Origin: Symbiodinium natans
Lineage: Eukaryota; Sar; Dinophyceae; Suessiales; Symbiodiniaceae
Assembly: GCA_905221605.1 (NCBI GenBank)
Contig: CAJNDS010002640.1
Coordinates: 32,501 to 96,500, forward strand
Reading direction: 5' to 3'
DNA: 64,000 bases
The notes under the pieces were generated by a model, which worked only from the letters and a program-made list of their open reading frames with translations, did no database searches and had not been told where the DNA came from. Numbering within the stretch: position 1 is the stretch's first letter; every line of letters starts with the position of its first letter. The position numbers and the translations under genes were made by a program. Shown here one piece after another: positions 1 through 11,442 of this stretch.

Positions 1-411
1 CATGGCGATAACACGCACGCCCGGGTAGTCTCGGATCATTAGATGCATCAGGTTCTGGTGACACCAGTCTTCTACAGCTTGTCCAAAACAAAAATCTTCA
101 GCCACAGTTCGGTTTTGAAGGCCGTCCCCAACTGCTGAACCTGGCAGCTCTCACACTCCTTTGCAGGTTCGCACACATGGCTCATTCACAGCACTTGCCG
201 CAGCCCTAGATTGTTGACTCCTGAACTATGTTAGCTGGTCCTTTTGCTGTAGGGATTCGGGGCGAGAGTTCGGGAGACATACCATCGAGGTCGCGGGGGT
301 TGCATCAGCCTGGCGGACCACGACGGACAGGCCATTGTTGGGAAGCTTTGATGGTCCTTTGCACCCTACCGTTCCCAAAGCCAGAAAGCCGCCCTGAGAT
401 TTGGTTTACAG

Positions 412-476
412 ACTCTTTATGCGCTTCCGTTCCCGGCCACGCTTTTCTGAAATCGTACAGCGACAGATGGCGAAAG
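412..476 (+). CDS. candidate internal exon, unknown protein
   Basis: A short open stretch (reading LFMRFRSRPRFSEIVQRQ) lies between a TTTACAG acceptor and an AAAG/GTAAGG donor, the best GT-type donor context in the first 2 kb. No family is recognised and no partner exon could be joined to it. It could belong to a gene entering from the left edge on the + strand, or be chance. Confidence 0.25.
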
Positions 477-510
477 GTAAGGTCCTAGTGCTGGCTTCGC
501 CAATCTCGGG

Positions 511-534
511 ATTTTTAGGGTTTAGGGTTTAGGG
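511..534 (+). repeat. interstitial telomere-like TTTAGGG repeat
   Basis: Three tandem TTTAGGG-type units in G-rich orientation between candidate exons. Confidence 0.85.
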
Positions 535-1760
535 GGGACGGGAGGGGTGAATGGGGGGCTTTGGTTTTTCCTCTTGTGGCTGGTTAACAGTTGCAGTGCG
601 GTTTCTTTTAGAAGCTTACCAGGTCCTGGCGCCTCTGACAAAGCAGGACGGAACCTATGGGGCTTGGACCCCAGCGTTTGCAAAAGGTTTACGGCTAGGG
701 AAAAGAATAACGCATCTGGCCTCAGGATGCCTCAGGCATGGTCTGGGTTTTAGAGCTAGGAATTCCAGCGGAGCCACTCGGCAGAGCGAGCGCATGGCAA
801 GCAGCCAATGAGCAGGGAACATAGGTCGGACTTGCAGTTGCTTATTAAGCAGTTGCTAGGGCTACTTGGGGCTGCGAATCTGCCTCCACAACGCAGGTAG
901 CTCCGATGCCTGTTCAGGAGGCACCCTTTGCTTGTTTTGAGGTCCGGGGCATGCTTCCAGGAAAGACCTGTAAGTGCGAAACATACCTGGCAGCCACCCT
1001 GTATATTCTCGAGCCTTAAGAATCTTACCTCACAAAGCCAGGGCCCCCAATTCCCTGCACCTTTTGTTGCTCTTGCTGCTCGAGAACACAAGTGGGGATT
1101 CGGCCACAACCCAGTGCCTTCTTCGTCAGTGCCGCGCGGGGCCCTCGGTTTGTTGTTGGAAAGCCCAGGGACCGCATTAACAATCCGAGAAGCGAAGAGC
1201 ATGCGCAAGCTGGCCGGCAAGATAGATGTATATCAGAGCTACGTACCAGAAGAGGGCAGAGCCAAGTAGCGTATCATTGGGCCGAGGCGAAGCGTGCTTG
1301 CAACCACTCAAAAGAAAGGTGGTAGAGCAGCGGACAACAAGCTCCTGGGCTGGAATGCTAGAGGGTTTCTGTTTCAGAGACACTCGAGGCACTCGAAAAG
1401 ATTTCTGAAGAGGACTCCTAGGGACTCCTCCATGAAGGGTGGGGAGAGGGAGAAGGGAGTAGCAGCTGAGTAGCAGTCACTCTTCAGTGTAGCGAGGCGG
1501 TTCAAGTTCAGGATCTTGCTCGGCCTAAGTGGAGCTCAGATGTTTCTGACCCTGCCTGGCGCCTCGCAGTCTCCCAAGTAGACCTTTGCTTGCAACAGGG
1601 ACCAGTTCTCACGGGATTTGCGGAGCACTGCAACTTTTGGTCTGAGTAGAGGACATCAACATCACACATTGACACCTTGCAGACCTTGCACAACCGTGAA
1701 CAGCACTTGAACTCTCTTCCACCAACGGCAGCTTAGAAGCTAGTTACAATGTGCGAGGCC
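535..1760. other. spacer upstream of ERD2
   Basis: No exon recognised. Short overlapping readings on both strands show no family features. It must hold the 5' UTR and promoter of ERD2, but no promoter motif or spliced-leader relic is visible. Confidence 0.6.
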
Positions 1761-4700
1761 ATGAACATTTTTCGATTTTGCGGAGATATGCTGCACCTGA
1801 CCAGCATCATGTCGGAATCTCGGGCATGCCTGCTTCCTTGACTTAGGGCTTCAAGTCTGCAAGTTTCAGGAGGGAGAGATTCTGAAGCCGCCCGCTGCCT
1901 CCGTAAAGAGTCACAAACTTGTGCGTGTGTTCTACATCGTTTTGAGATTTGCATACTCGTTAAGAGGCAAGTTCCTCCATGTATTCACGTTGCTTGTCGG
2001 GCCCCAGCTGCCCTACTCTTGGTTTTGAGTCCGGTAGTTGGCCATTTCGGCATGCAACCCTTCATTATCGGAACTGTTGTTGCACATACCTCAATGTAAA
2101 GCCCGGAGCCTAAAGCAGAATCCAACCCCTTGCAACTCATTCCTTCCAAAATCTGGAGGCAGGGGGCCTCTCTTGACAAGCCCACGTCCTCCCAACAGCC
2201 CGGAAAGTCCTGGCAGTAAACCCTAAACCCGAAACCCAAAAAGTCCTGGCGCTGCAGGCTTCTGGTCTTCAAGTTGCACCGTAGCAAAAGCTGCGTGGGC
2301 GTCTCGTGCCGAATGCAGGCACGGGCCCAGGGGCTTCTCTGACCTTTTCCACACCTCCTCGACACCGAACCACAATTTTCCATTTCCACAGCAGTTCCAC
2401 AGCCTTCCACCTGATAATCATGGTAATACCAAATTAATATTATCAACAATGATATTAAGAATAACAAGAACAACAACAACATTGACATGTTCTTCCTTGC
2501 ACCTGCCTTCCCGCGCTGCGGCCGTTGCGGCGCGCCGCCTTGCGATGCTTGCGTAAGCGCGCAGGAGATGTACGCCTTGGTCTTCATCTTCCGCTACCTG
2601 GACCTGCTTTGGAGCTTCATTTCTGCAGCTGGTCAGAAGAGATTAGGCAAGCTGGATCCATGCGGCATGCGCTTGATGGTGGCCGTGGCGCCACACGAGG
2701 TATACAACACTGTGATGAAGATCACGTACATCACCACGACCTGCTGCTTGGTTTCGTATCAGCTGCCGGTAGGGTATTGAAAGGTAACATGGGGATGAAG
2801 ATGAGAGATTCGTGCCTCACAAGGCTCTGAACCATCATGTTGGCAGAGCGCACCATCCTTTGAGAGGAATTTGAGACATGAGTGCCCAGCATGCTGGATC
2901 CATGGGGTCGCAGGGCACCAAACTCTGATTCCAAACTCTGACCCTAAACTCTGACCCCAAACCCTGACTCCAAACTCTAAACTCTGACCCCCAAACTCGA
3001 AACTCTGACTTTAAACTCTGAGTGGCAATGTGCGCTCTCCTTCCGAGGCTACCTGATCTACTTGATGAGGTACAAGACGCCGGTCTGCCAGACCTACGAG
3101 CGGAGCACAGTTGCCTGTCCTGGAGTGTTTTGGGTCCGCGACTTCACGAAATGTGAGAGCATCATCAGCCTGTCGCTGCACACCCCGTGACCACCTACCG
3201 GAGTCATTTGTGATTCGTGCAAGGATTCTTTCCAGTACGAAATCTACCTCCTGGGGCCCTGCGTTCTGCTTGGCCTCATCTGCACAGAGGACAGATGCGA
3301 TTCTGCCGGTTCTGAGCTTCTGACCTCACACGTCTCCAACGTCAAAGATTGCCCTGATCTTGGAGAGCTTGCGGCATCAAGTTCCCTGCTGGGTACTCCT
3401 GCAGGGCTGCAAAGTAGCTTGTGTCGTAGTGGCTTTCTGAGCGCTTTCTTGCCTCTGTACTCACGCCTGAGCTGCTTCCAGGCTGCAGTGTGGGGATTTC
3501 CTTCCGTGAAAGGGTGAGTGAGGGTGTTGCTCAATACTGGCTGGAAAACAGTTGCTTGTATTGAGCGAGGCAGATAAACGAGTTAAGCACGTATGCAAAT
3601 TGGTCTGTACGTCGTGTTCGCCCTTGTGTTCTGCAGTCCACGGCTTCGCTTTTCGTCGCCCCGACGAGACCCAACCCCTCCTGCTCACAACATGAACGAC
3701 CCGCACTCTGGATTTTCACGGATGTCTTCAATGATATGTCAGCTGACTTCCCCCCCTCCCCCCGAATTGGGGACCCATCACGGTATTCGGAATTCCGATT
3801 GATTTTTCTTTCTCGTCCAACCACACAGTGGTGAGGGCAAGAGCGGCAAGAGGCTTTTTCTGGGAAGCTACATTGCACCGGCAGACTGAGCTGCTAGCGC
3901 CTCTGTCAAACACCCGAAAAAAACCGTGCCTCGGAGTCGATGAGTGCACCCTACAGTGGCTTGGGAAGCCCTGAGGCATGCTCATAGTGTCATGCAAAGT
4001 GGCATGGTCAGGAGTACACGATCCCAGACATCCTGTGGTCCTCGTCGATATGGCTGGAAAGCTCTCGGCTCAGGTCAAGGAGTGTATGAAACTATATCCC
4101 GGAAGTTCCTTGGAGAGACGATGCTTGGCATGGTTTGCTGTCACTTAGGCGTAGCTATCATCCCACAGCTCGTGCTGCTCCAGCAGATACGAGAGGTTGA
4201 GCCACCAGTATGCATTAAATTTCGGCAAGTTGGGGGTCGTTCAGCGCAAGAGGGCATGTGTGTGAAGACTCACATGGCTCGGTGGGCACCTCTGCCTAGC
4301 AATGGCAGCTACTTGCTGCTGGCACTACCCTCAGTTGCTCAATAGTCAAGATCTTCTGCGACCGGGTTGTCATTCTCAACACATGTAAGCCACACACAGC
4401 AGGGTGCTACAGGCAGTTCGGCTTGAGGATGTCAGGACGCTGTAGTGTAGTGTTCGCAGGGTATGGTGGGTTTAGGATTTTTTTAAGCTCGCTGAGCATT
4501 CCGACCTGATCCCTCGTCCAGCACAGGAATCTCACCTCTGATTTTGTGGGCTGCATGGGAGCTTATCGTGACTCGGCAAGCAGGGAAATGGATTGCTCGC
4601 GTTCCTTGCTTACCTGAACAGCAAGCCCTCAGTGAGTGGGAAGTCGGCAACCACAAGTAGATGCACTGGTCTTTTGGAAGGCGCCTTCTACATTCTGAAT

Positions 4701-5333
4701 TGGATCTATCGGTACTTTGCGGAGGCCTTTCTTGCGTTGCCAACCGCTTCGGCATGGAAGGGCCCTGTGCCAATCATTTGCTGCATGCTCATGTTGTCAA
4801 TCATGCTGTCCGTGGCTTGATCCTCGTAGACAGAGGGAGGGATGAGTTGCGGGGATGGCCAGCAGCTTCATCCGGTATGGCACACCAGGATATGCTAGGC
4901 CGAAAAAGATTTTGAAGACTTTCTTGCTTCAAGTCAAGATCCCCACATGGACCAGAAGGAAATGCGCAACGTGTGTCATGACAGGACTATGTCAACGTTG
5001 TGGGGTGGATCGGCGGACTGGTACAGACAGGGCTGTACTGCGACTTCTTCTACTACTATGCCAAGAGTTCCTGGGCTGTTTTGAGCTCCTTGGGATTGAG
5101 CGTTGCCTGCCATACACATGTTCAGCAGTGCCGTCCAAGTGACGTCGGAGTAGCACGTAACCAAACCCCGAGAGTTAGCGGAGCCAAGCTTGAGTTTGGT
5201 CTTGCTTCTCAGTTGGGGTCGGACAAGGCCCGCAAATCTGCGAGGGAGGGGGAGCATGTCCAGCCGTTCTTTCATGACCCGCTGGGCAGGCAAATGGTAT
5301 GGCAGCAAGCTTGTCCTACCAGTTGCCAGCTGA
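1761..5333 (+). CDS. ERD2: ER lumen protein retention receptor (KDEL receptor), multi-exon
   Basis: Seven-helix Golgi/ER receptor that retrieves soluble ER proteins carrying a C-terminal KDEL-like tail. Exons by frame and phase: 1761-1810 (MNIFRFCGDMLHLTSIM), 2258-2318 (KLHRSKSCVGVSCRMQ), 2565-2624 (EMYALVFIFRYLDLLWSFIS), 2700-2745 (VYNTVMKITYITTTCC), 3048-about 3097 (YLIYLMRYKTPVCQTY), 3224-3289 (DSFQYEIYLLGPCVLLGLI), 4149-4200 (VAIIPQLVLLQQIREVE), 4527-4567 (NLTSDFVGCMGAYR), 4681-4724 (FYILNWIYRYFAE), 4985-5066 (VQTGLYCDFFYYYAKS), 5290-5333 (KWYGSKLVLPVAS, stop TGA). Order and content match the family from first to last residue. A piece near 3458-3497 (FQAAVWGF) probably covers the helix before VAIIPQL; a short join near YLE is not placed. 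Introns start GT, GC and possibly GA; every acceptor is AG followed by G. The start is the family's conserved MNIFR. Start, stop and most joins are firm; exons 5-8 are less so. Confidence 0.93.
2217..2242 (-). repeat. short telomere-like CCCTAAA patch in ERD2 intron 1
   Basis: Degenerate CCCTAAACCC units 16 bases upstream of exon 2 of the KDEL receptor gene, in C-rich orientation. Confidence 0.6.
2918..3021. repeat. degenerate 12-base tandem repeat in ERD2 intron 4
   Basis: About eight copies of a CCAAACTCTGAC-like unit, with variants such as CCTAAACTCTGA, fill most of the 3' half of the intron and end about 27 bases before the exon acceptor at 3047. Confidence 0.85.
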
Positions 5334-6134
5334 GAAGCTCTCGCAGATCTACCGTCGCACTAGCACAAACATTGCAAAGCCTCCGGCCAGTTCCAGGCTG
5401 CAGAATCGCTCCATGGACCAAGACACAGAGACTTTTTCAGGAAGGTGTTTCCATGCCTGCGTTTCGAGGAGGAGGCTTCTGAAGTCTTGGAGCAGAATCT
5501 CCAGCTCCGTAAAGAAGGGAGCATGTTGAAATCATCTGAAATCGTTGTTATGTCAAATGCAGCCGGAAGTCCGAGACCTCTGCAATCCGTTGAGTCCAAT
5601 TTCAGTAGGGCTGGGAGCTTGTAGGAAAACCTTACGGCCGCCGAAGCCCGTGCCAATCACCTGCATTCCTAAAGGGGAGAAGATGGCTCCGACTGCGTGT
5701 GAGAAAAAGTTATGTCTTGCAAGTGCTGGTTTAGGTGGGGGAAGGCATACCTGGCAATCATGCATCTCACAGTCTGCTTACAATGTAGGAGTCAGGGTGA
5801 AGGTTTCGGCATGTTTAGGCTTTGAAATCCGCGTGTGGGTTGTAGGCTCAGACCCTGGAATCTGAGAGTTAAGTCTTCAGTTTTTGGAAGCAGGGTTTGG
5901 CTTTTGAATTCAGGAGTAAGATGCTACCCCACTATCGAGCCCAGTGGCCGCCAGAACCCACATGAACTGCGCGAGAGGCCGGAGCTTCAGCTTACTGGAT
6001 CCACTTGCCACCTTGTGTCGCGCCCAGGGAGTTGAATCAGCTGACCCATGTCAAAAGATGGTGGATGTTAAAACATGGTGGACTGCATTTGTGCTTGACG
6101 CATGGTCAACGCAGCAACGCTGGAAATGCCCGTG

Positions 6135-6158
6135 CGCGCTCTCTCTCTCTCTCTCAGA
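6135..6158. repeat. CT microsatellite
   Basis: GCTCTCTCTCTCTCTCTCAG simple repeat in spacer. Confidence 0.9.
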
Positions 6159-7862
6159 CACAAAACTCGGCAAGAATGTGCCACATCACGAAGCTGATCA
6201 GCAGCAAGATACAAGGACGGAACGCTTGTTGAGACGTGTGTCATCATGCGAGCGGCCGCAGCCGCTGCAGTGGAGGGGTTTAGGCCACAGCTTGCCTGGC
6301 CGAGGGCGCAGGCCAGGACCCTCTTTATGAAGAACGAATAAGCCAACAAATGACATAGCAATAAGACCGTCATAAGATGCTTGCATATAGACCCCAAACA
6401 CTTGCAAGACCACTTCAAAAAGCGTGCCAAAAGCACTCCAGAAGCACTCAATTTGTGCTCGCGAAGCCTGTGAGACTGGTGTGTAGTGATGATGCACCGA
6501 GAGTCGTGTATTGACACAGAGAATACGATTCCCCCTCAGAGCAGGTCCTGACTAACTAGGCCCACGCAGGTGCCGATTATCTGGTTGGAAGAGCTGGCGT
6601 GTGCTCCTGAATTGACCGATCTGCCTTGCCTACAGGGTGAGAGCGTCGAAACCCTAGCTGCGCTGTCCTCGTGTTAATATGCGACGCTGGATTAGCTCGG
6701 GCCTCATGGTGAACTTGCTTGAGAGTTGAAGTTCACAACTTTGACTGACTCAGCAGGTAATGGCCCGATGCACGAGGCGGCCGTGAAGTGAGGCGCAACG
6801 TGACAGTCAGAGATCTGGGAGCTGAGTTTGGGCTTATGGTTTATGGGCTTGGGTGGTGGTCTAAGGGTGCCGAGGCTAGGATTGTGGCCACGAAATCTAT
6901 ATCCAAGCAGCTGCCAGTCCACACCCTAAACCAGCTTGTCGTGGAAGGTGCTGCGATGCTTCCACATATGCTGCCAAAGCCGCTCCTTGACAGTCGTGAA
7001 GATTCATATGTAACAGCACGGTTTCTTTGTTTGGTTTCGGCTTTGCAGAATATTGCGACATTGGCAATGGCCGTCCCACTGTGCTCAGCCCCTGCTTTGG
7101 TAAGTGCTTCCGCGACTCAAAACATGTCATGACACATCCGTGGGCCTGCACAACGAGGCTTCCCCTTGGGCAAGCTATAGTATAGTCATGGGGCTGTGCA
7201 GGGTTGACATGTCTGTCGCAAACGGTTCCTCGTTGGCCAGTGCTTATTGGCACATTGATGTTCTCAAGTACAGCCCCCCCCTTCGCGTTCTAAGGCAAGC
7301 TGTGGAAAATCATTCGTTTGGGCCCAGCCTAGACAAGGACATAGGGAGAGTGGGACTGGAATCTGAGGCTAAAAAGGGCTCGAGGGGTGAGTCCCAAGAA
7401 GATCCCAAGAAGGTTTGACTTTGAAATTTGTCTTCGGTGGCGTCGGTCGCGCAATCGAGGTCTGATGAAGGAAGGACAAGGAGGTTTGAGGTTTCTTGGC
7501 TCTGTGAGAAGTCTTTGTGGCTCACTCTAACAGCAACTACTGCGTTCACAAAGCTGACCAAGCCTTCCGCCCGACACCCTACAATCCAGGAGGCGGCGCT
7601 GCACTCCAGCACTTTCGGGAGGTACATCCAGGTTGGGGCTGCCGAAAGTTCCGAACAATCACACCTCGAGCATCTTTTTGCCTTGGTCATATGCATGACC
7701 AAGCATGACCAGTCATGACCATCATCCAGGTGCGGGAGAAGATGCCAGGGCCACTCAGCGCTGCAACAGCGGCAGATGCGGCCACCGAGGAAATGATTGC
7801 GGAGGAATGGTCTTCCTTGGTGGTGCCTCGGAGCATCCCGCAATGTAGCAGCTACCATGCCC

Positions 7863-7887
7863 CAAACCGTAAACCCTAAACCCTCAA
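7863..7887 (-). repeat. telomere-like CCCTAAA patch
   Basis: Two to three CCCTAAA-type units in C-rich orientation in spacer. Confidence 0.7.
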
Positions 7888-8187
7888 TCAAAGCTTAGGA
7901 CGCCCACCTCTTGGAATCACCTCGGTCTGCCCACGATCGCATTCGGGAGATCCGACAGGCTGCCAGGATGCATCAGGCACCACCGATATTTGGAGAAACA
8001 GGGCGCAGAGAGAAGCCTTTGCTCTCGAAAAAGTAGGTGGTGTCACGTGGAGCAGGTGGTTTTGAAAAGTACCCTGGGAGTAGGTCCTGAACTCTTTCCG
8101 ACAAGCCTTAGCAAAGGAGAAGATCCTTCAGTTCCGATCCAGCAACCTAGACTCTAGAGACCCCAGACCCCAAGAGTAAAGTTCTAA

Positions 8188-8216
8188 GACCCTAAACCCT
8201 GAACCCTGAACCTCAA
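8188..8216 (-). repeat. degenerate CCCTAAA/CCCTGAA patch
   Basis: CCCTAAACCCTGAACCCTGA, just before the candidate exon at 8226. Confidence 0.7.
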
Positions 8217-8225
8217 GCCCTGCAG

Positions 8226-9537
8226 GCATGGCAGAAGGAAGTCTTCCGGGAGATGCAGGCGAAGCTGCAGAGGCCTGGTTTGCTTGGGATGTGAAGGGAT
8301 GTGGCTGAAGGGGCTCCAGGGTGCTGCTCTTGAGGGTTTGTTTTGTTGAACAATGAGGGTTTAGGGGTTAGGGTTTAGGAATGGTGTGCTCTGTCCCTTT
8401 GAGCAGAACGGCAAAGATCAGGTATGAGCGCGACGAGCCGTCCCCGCGCCTGCTCAAAAGCCGCATGGAGGAGGCGCCGCCCCAGCCGGCGCAGCCGCCG
8501 CCATTTTCTCAGAAGCAGCAGCGCGAGATTCTGGAGGACCATGGTGTAGGGTTGAGGGTTTACGCAACCTCTCAGGCCAAACACGGCCACGTGGGCCACG
8601 AGCCGGTGAAGAAGTATGGGCCGACGGTCCAGTCCGGAAAAGTACCTGCGAGTCGCCTCGAGTCCAACAACAGAAGAGACACGCCTAGAGAGAATCCGGC
8701 CGGCTCAGGCGAGAAGGATTTCGGGTTTCAATTTCCAGGGTTGTAGATGGACACGCTCGCCTTTTCCTGCATTCCTCTTGTGTGTTTCTGACTCATGTTG
8801 TCCTGTTTTTCTGACCCGGCTTTTTGGCCTTTTGACTCGGCCCCCGCTTTTTCGACTCATTTTCCCGACTCACCGGTCACCCCCAGATCGTTAGCAACAG
8901 GAGTTCCAGCGTCAGCAAGAGGAGAAGCTTCGACAGCAGAGGGAGGTGGAGGATGGGCACAGTAGCTTTGAGCTGAGGCTTGTGGTTGCCTGCTCCATTG
9001 CATATGCCATCGGGGGGGGGGGGGAGGGTTGATTCTTGCAATGCAACCATTGCCACACCATTTTTCCTGGAAGAGAAAAAGCAGCAGGAACGCCAGGCGC
9101 GACAGAGAAGGAGCTCTCGAAGGAAGGCCGGCCGGTGCGAGTAAAGCCGAAAACAGTGAGGGCGAAATCTGCAGCTTAGAATTCGTAGGATGCCAAGCCT
9201 TAGAAGCCTCAGAAGCGACCATCCGATTCCCCTTGCTCAAATTGCCCACCAGGAGGCCACGAAGATGCCAACGCCGGAGAAGAAGCCAGCCCAGCATGCC
9301 CAGCCGAGCGCACCCAAGAAGTCCTCCCTGGGCCAGCTGCTCTCGGGCTTGAATCTGCAAATCTGCGACGAAGATGGCGAAAGGCTAACGTGCAACTTGC
9401 CGAGGTTTTCTCACATCCGATGGAAGATCTCCTCGTCCGGCACCCAGGGACCTACAGCCAGAACGTGGGTTCAAGGGAGCACTGGGCTGAACGCCCATGA
9501 ATTCAAATGGTGCCTGCCGTGCGCGTGTGAGAGTTGA
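8226..9537 (+). CDS. charged, glutamine-rich coiled-coil-like protein exons
   Basis: Several short reading stretches with the same unusual composition occur in series: 8226-8272 (AWQKEVFREMQAKLQ), 8422-about 8543 (a proline-rich segment ending SQKQQREILEDH), 8895-8955 (QQEFQRQQEEKLRQQREVED), 9067-9108 (LEEKKQQERQARQR), and about 9245-9360 (KMPTPEKKPAQHAQPSAPKK, then SSLGQLLSGLNLQ). The Q/E/K/R-rich pieces would form a helical, probably coiled-coil region; the rest is proline-rich and likely disordered. Splice phases were not all reconciled, so the exon chain is a proposal. The first exon resembles the KVFRELQRKL helix of the J-domain exon at 11.1 kb, so both stretches may belong to one gene of about 3.2 kb. 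Function unknown. Confidence 0.5.
8353..8380 (+). repeat. telomere-like TTTAGGG patch
   Basis: Three degenerate TTTAGGG units within a putative intron. Confidence 0.75.
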
Positions 9538-10607
9538 AATAGGGCTCAGCTCCCGCAAGCCTAAGCGCCTGGACCGACTATCATTCTGAGAGCCCTATGC
9601 GCCCCTCAATCCCTGAAGGTTGGGGACAACTTGAGGGTGGGTGTGCGTCTATATTGTTTAATATCGTATACACACATAGATTGAGTGACAGATTGATAGA
9701 TTTGATAGATTGATGGCGCACCCCGCCAGTTCGCTACCTACTTTAGACCTTGGAGGGTAGGCCAGTTGATATCATATCTCCATGAATCAAGAATGTGCCC
9801 CTGATGGTAATAATGGCGCCAAGTTTGGTTTACTATAGAGTCGTCAATTGGGGAGAGCCGAATATGATGAAGGACGGACGTGTTACTGTTTTTCCTTGTA
9901 CTGTACACTTGTCTTCTTATTCTCTCTGTGCCCCCGAAACCGTTCCAAGCCCGTAGCCTCGACCATTCTCTGTTTCTTATGCTCCAGGGCGAAGAATTCT
10001 GCAGGTTTCCGGGCGCCCCTCGGTTTCTATCGTTATTCTGAAGGTGTTTCTTTGTTATTGTGCTGACCTGGCTCTACTCCCCTCCCCACACCCCCACAAG
10101 GCGTTTAATTTGGTTGCAAATGCATGATCAGCCCAGCCGCGGCCAATCCAGTGTTTAATTAGCATGTCCCCTCCACTTCACAAGCAAGAGCCCAGCCACA
10201 CCGTCCTCAAGGACTAGCCTACCCTGAGCGGAGACACGTTTTAATGACTGTTTGCAACTTTTAAAAAAGTTTGCAAGGAGAAAACTTTGAATGACTTCGT
10301 AGATTTTGAAATGTCCCGGATATGAGTTGGAGGCCCGTTCGCATTGTAAGTCAGACAGTGGAATAAGTAGCCCCCTAAAAGGCAGATATGGGGGGGGGGG
10401 GTCGCATTCGGTCGCATATATGTGTGTGTTTTTCATTTTGCCATATCTATATGTTCATATACATATATGCTTTCAATAAGCCCTCGGCCTTCAACCACAA
10501 GGTTCCTGGGCCGCGGCCGGGATGCCGTGACCGCCTACGAAGGGGAGAATGCGGCCTCGGTAGAATCGCACTCCGGCCTGTTCTTCGTTGGTCCTTACCG
10601 TCCTTAA

Positions 10608-10688
10608 GGTTTAGGGTTCAGGGTTTAGGGTTTAGGCTGACTGCCCAAGCCCGGCTGCAAAAGGGTTTAGGGCTTAGGGTTCTAAGGT
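10608..10688 (+). repeat. telomere-like TTTAGGG patches
   Basis: Two clusters of TTTAGGG/TTCAGGG units separated by a GC-rich segment containing CCCGGCTGCAAAAGGG. A similar CTGCAAAAGGGT-like spacer separates the two clusters at 20.06-20.16 kb. Confidence 0.8.
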
Positions 10689-10875
10689 TAGCATTCCGGG
10701 AGGCTTCTTCCTTTGAACAGTGTCGGAACAGTAGCACGGCTTGACCGGGCTGGGACCCAACCAGGTTCAAGTGACATGGGCACGGTCCAGCGGTACGTTC
10801 CTGCAAGGTATCTTGCAGCTTCAGGGTGTTCAGAACTGCTTCTGAAACGCCAATGTGCAGCTGTACAAACACCAG

Positions 10876-11442
10876 GCAGACAGAACTCCTGCTGCAGCAG
10901 ATGAAGGCGACGAGGGCACTTGCTGAAGGGCGGTTTCAGTACAGAGCACACCTTTGGACCTTTTGAGGCTTTTGGGTTTATGGCACAAGGATCTTGACCA
11001 TCGGGTTGATATGAGCATGAGAGAAGAGCAATGTCCCTTGCAGGAAACATTGTCGGCCACTCGGAATGAGCCCCTCGCCTTTCGGCGAAAAGTCTTTCGT
11101 GAACTGCAACGCAAGCTGCATCCAGACAAGACGCTTGTTTGTGAACAATGGGAATGTGGGCGGTTTCGCGCAAGTCCGCAGCGCACGCAGTGGTGGACCA
11201 AGTTCATGTCCACTTTAGCTTTTGCAGCTGCCCTCAACTGCAATCGTTTTGAGAGCAGTTCTCTGTTCCTAAGCACGGGTTCCGGACAGATTTATTGAGT
11301 TGGTCCTTTGCCTGTGAGAGCTTGCTCTGCTGCGTCTCGCCTAAGCTCGAAGCCCAGGAATGCCGACTGCCGGGATGCTGCGAAGCTGGCCTTTCAGCAG
11401 CTGATGGACCAGCAGAGCAGGTACCTGAAGGAAGCGCGCTGA
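10876..11442 (+). CDS. J-domain-like protein, C-terminal exons
   Basis: Two exons join cleanly: 11044-11132 (ending FRRKVFRELQRKLHPDK) and 11358-11442 (NADCRDAAKLAFQQLMDQQ, then SRYLKEAR and stop TGA). The donor is GC at 11133 and the acceptor is CCCAG/G; the split codon gives HPDKTN without a frame break. The order basic helix II, HPD loop, helix III is that of a DnaJ J domain, which stimulates Hsp70 ATPase through the HPD motif. An upstream exon near 10876-10920 (RQTELLLQQMKATRALAEG) is a likely partner. The J domain sits at the extreme C terminus instead of the usual N terminus. Helix I is not recognised, so it may be partial, or an HPD-containing J-like fold of divergent function. Confidence 0.65.

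Larger units (their letters stand above)
5334..8225. other. spacer downstream of ERD2
   Basis: No assignable gene. One coding-like stretch at about 7550-7665 (FRPTPYNPGGGAALQHFREV, then GWGCRKFRT) may be an exon or a decayed gene piece. The rest shows short readings only, plus microsatellite and telomere-like patches. Confidence 0.5.

Noticed and set aside
1985-2587. 200-codon minus-strand reading
   Set aside because: It overlaps ERD2 exons 2 and 3 on the opposite strand and shows no family features.
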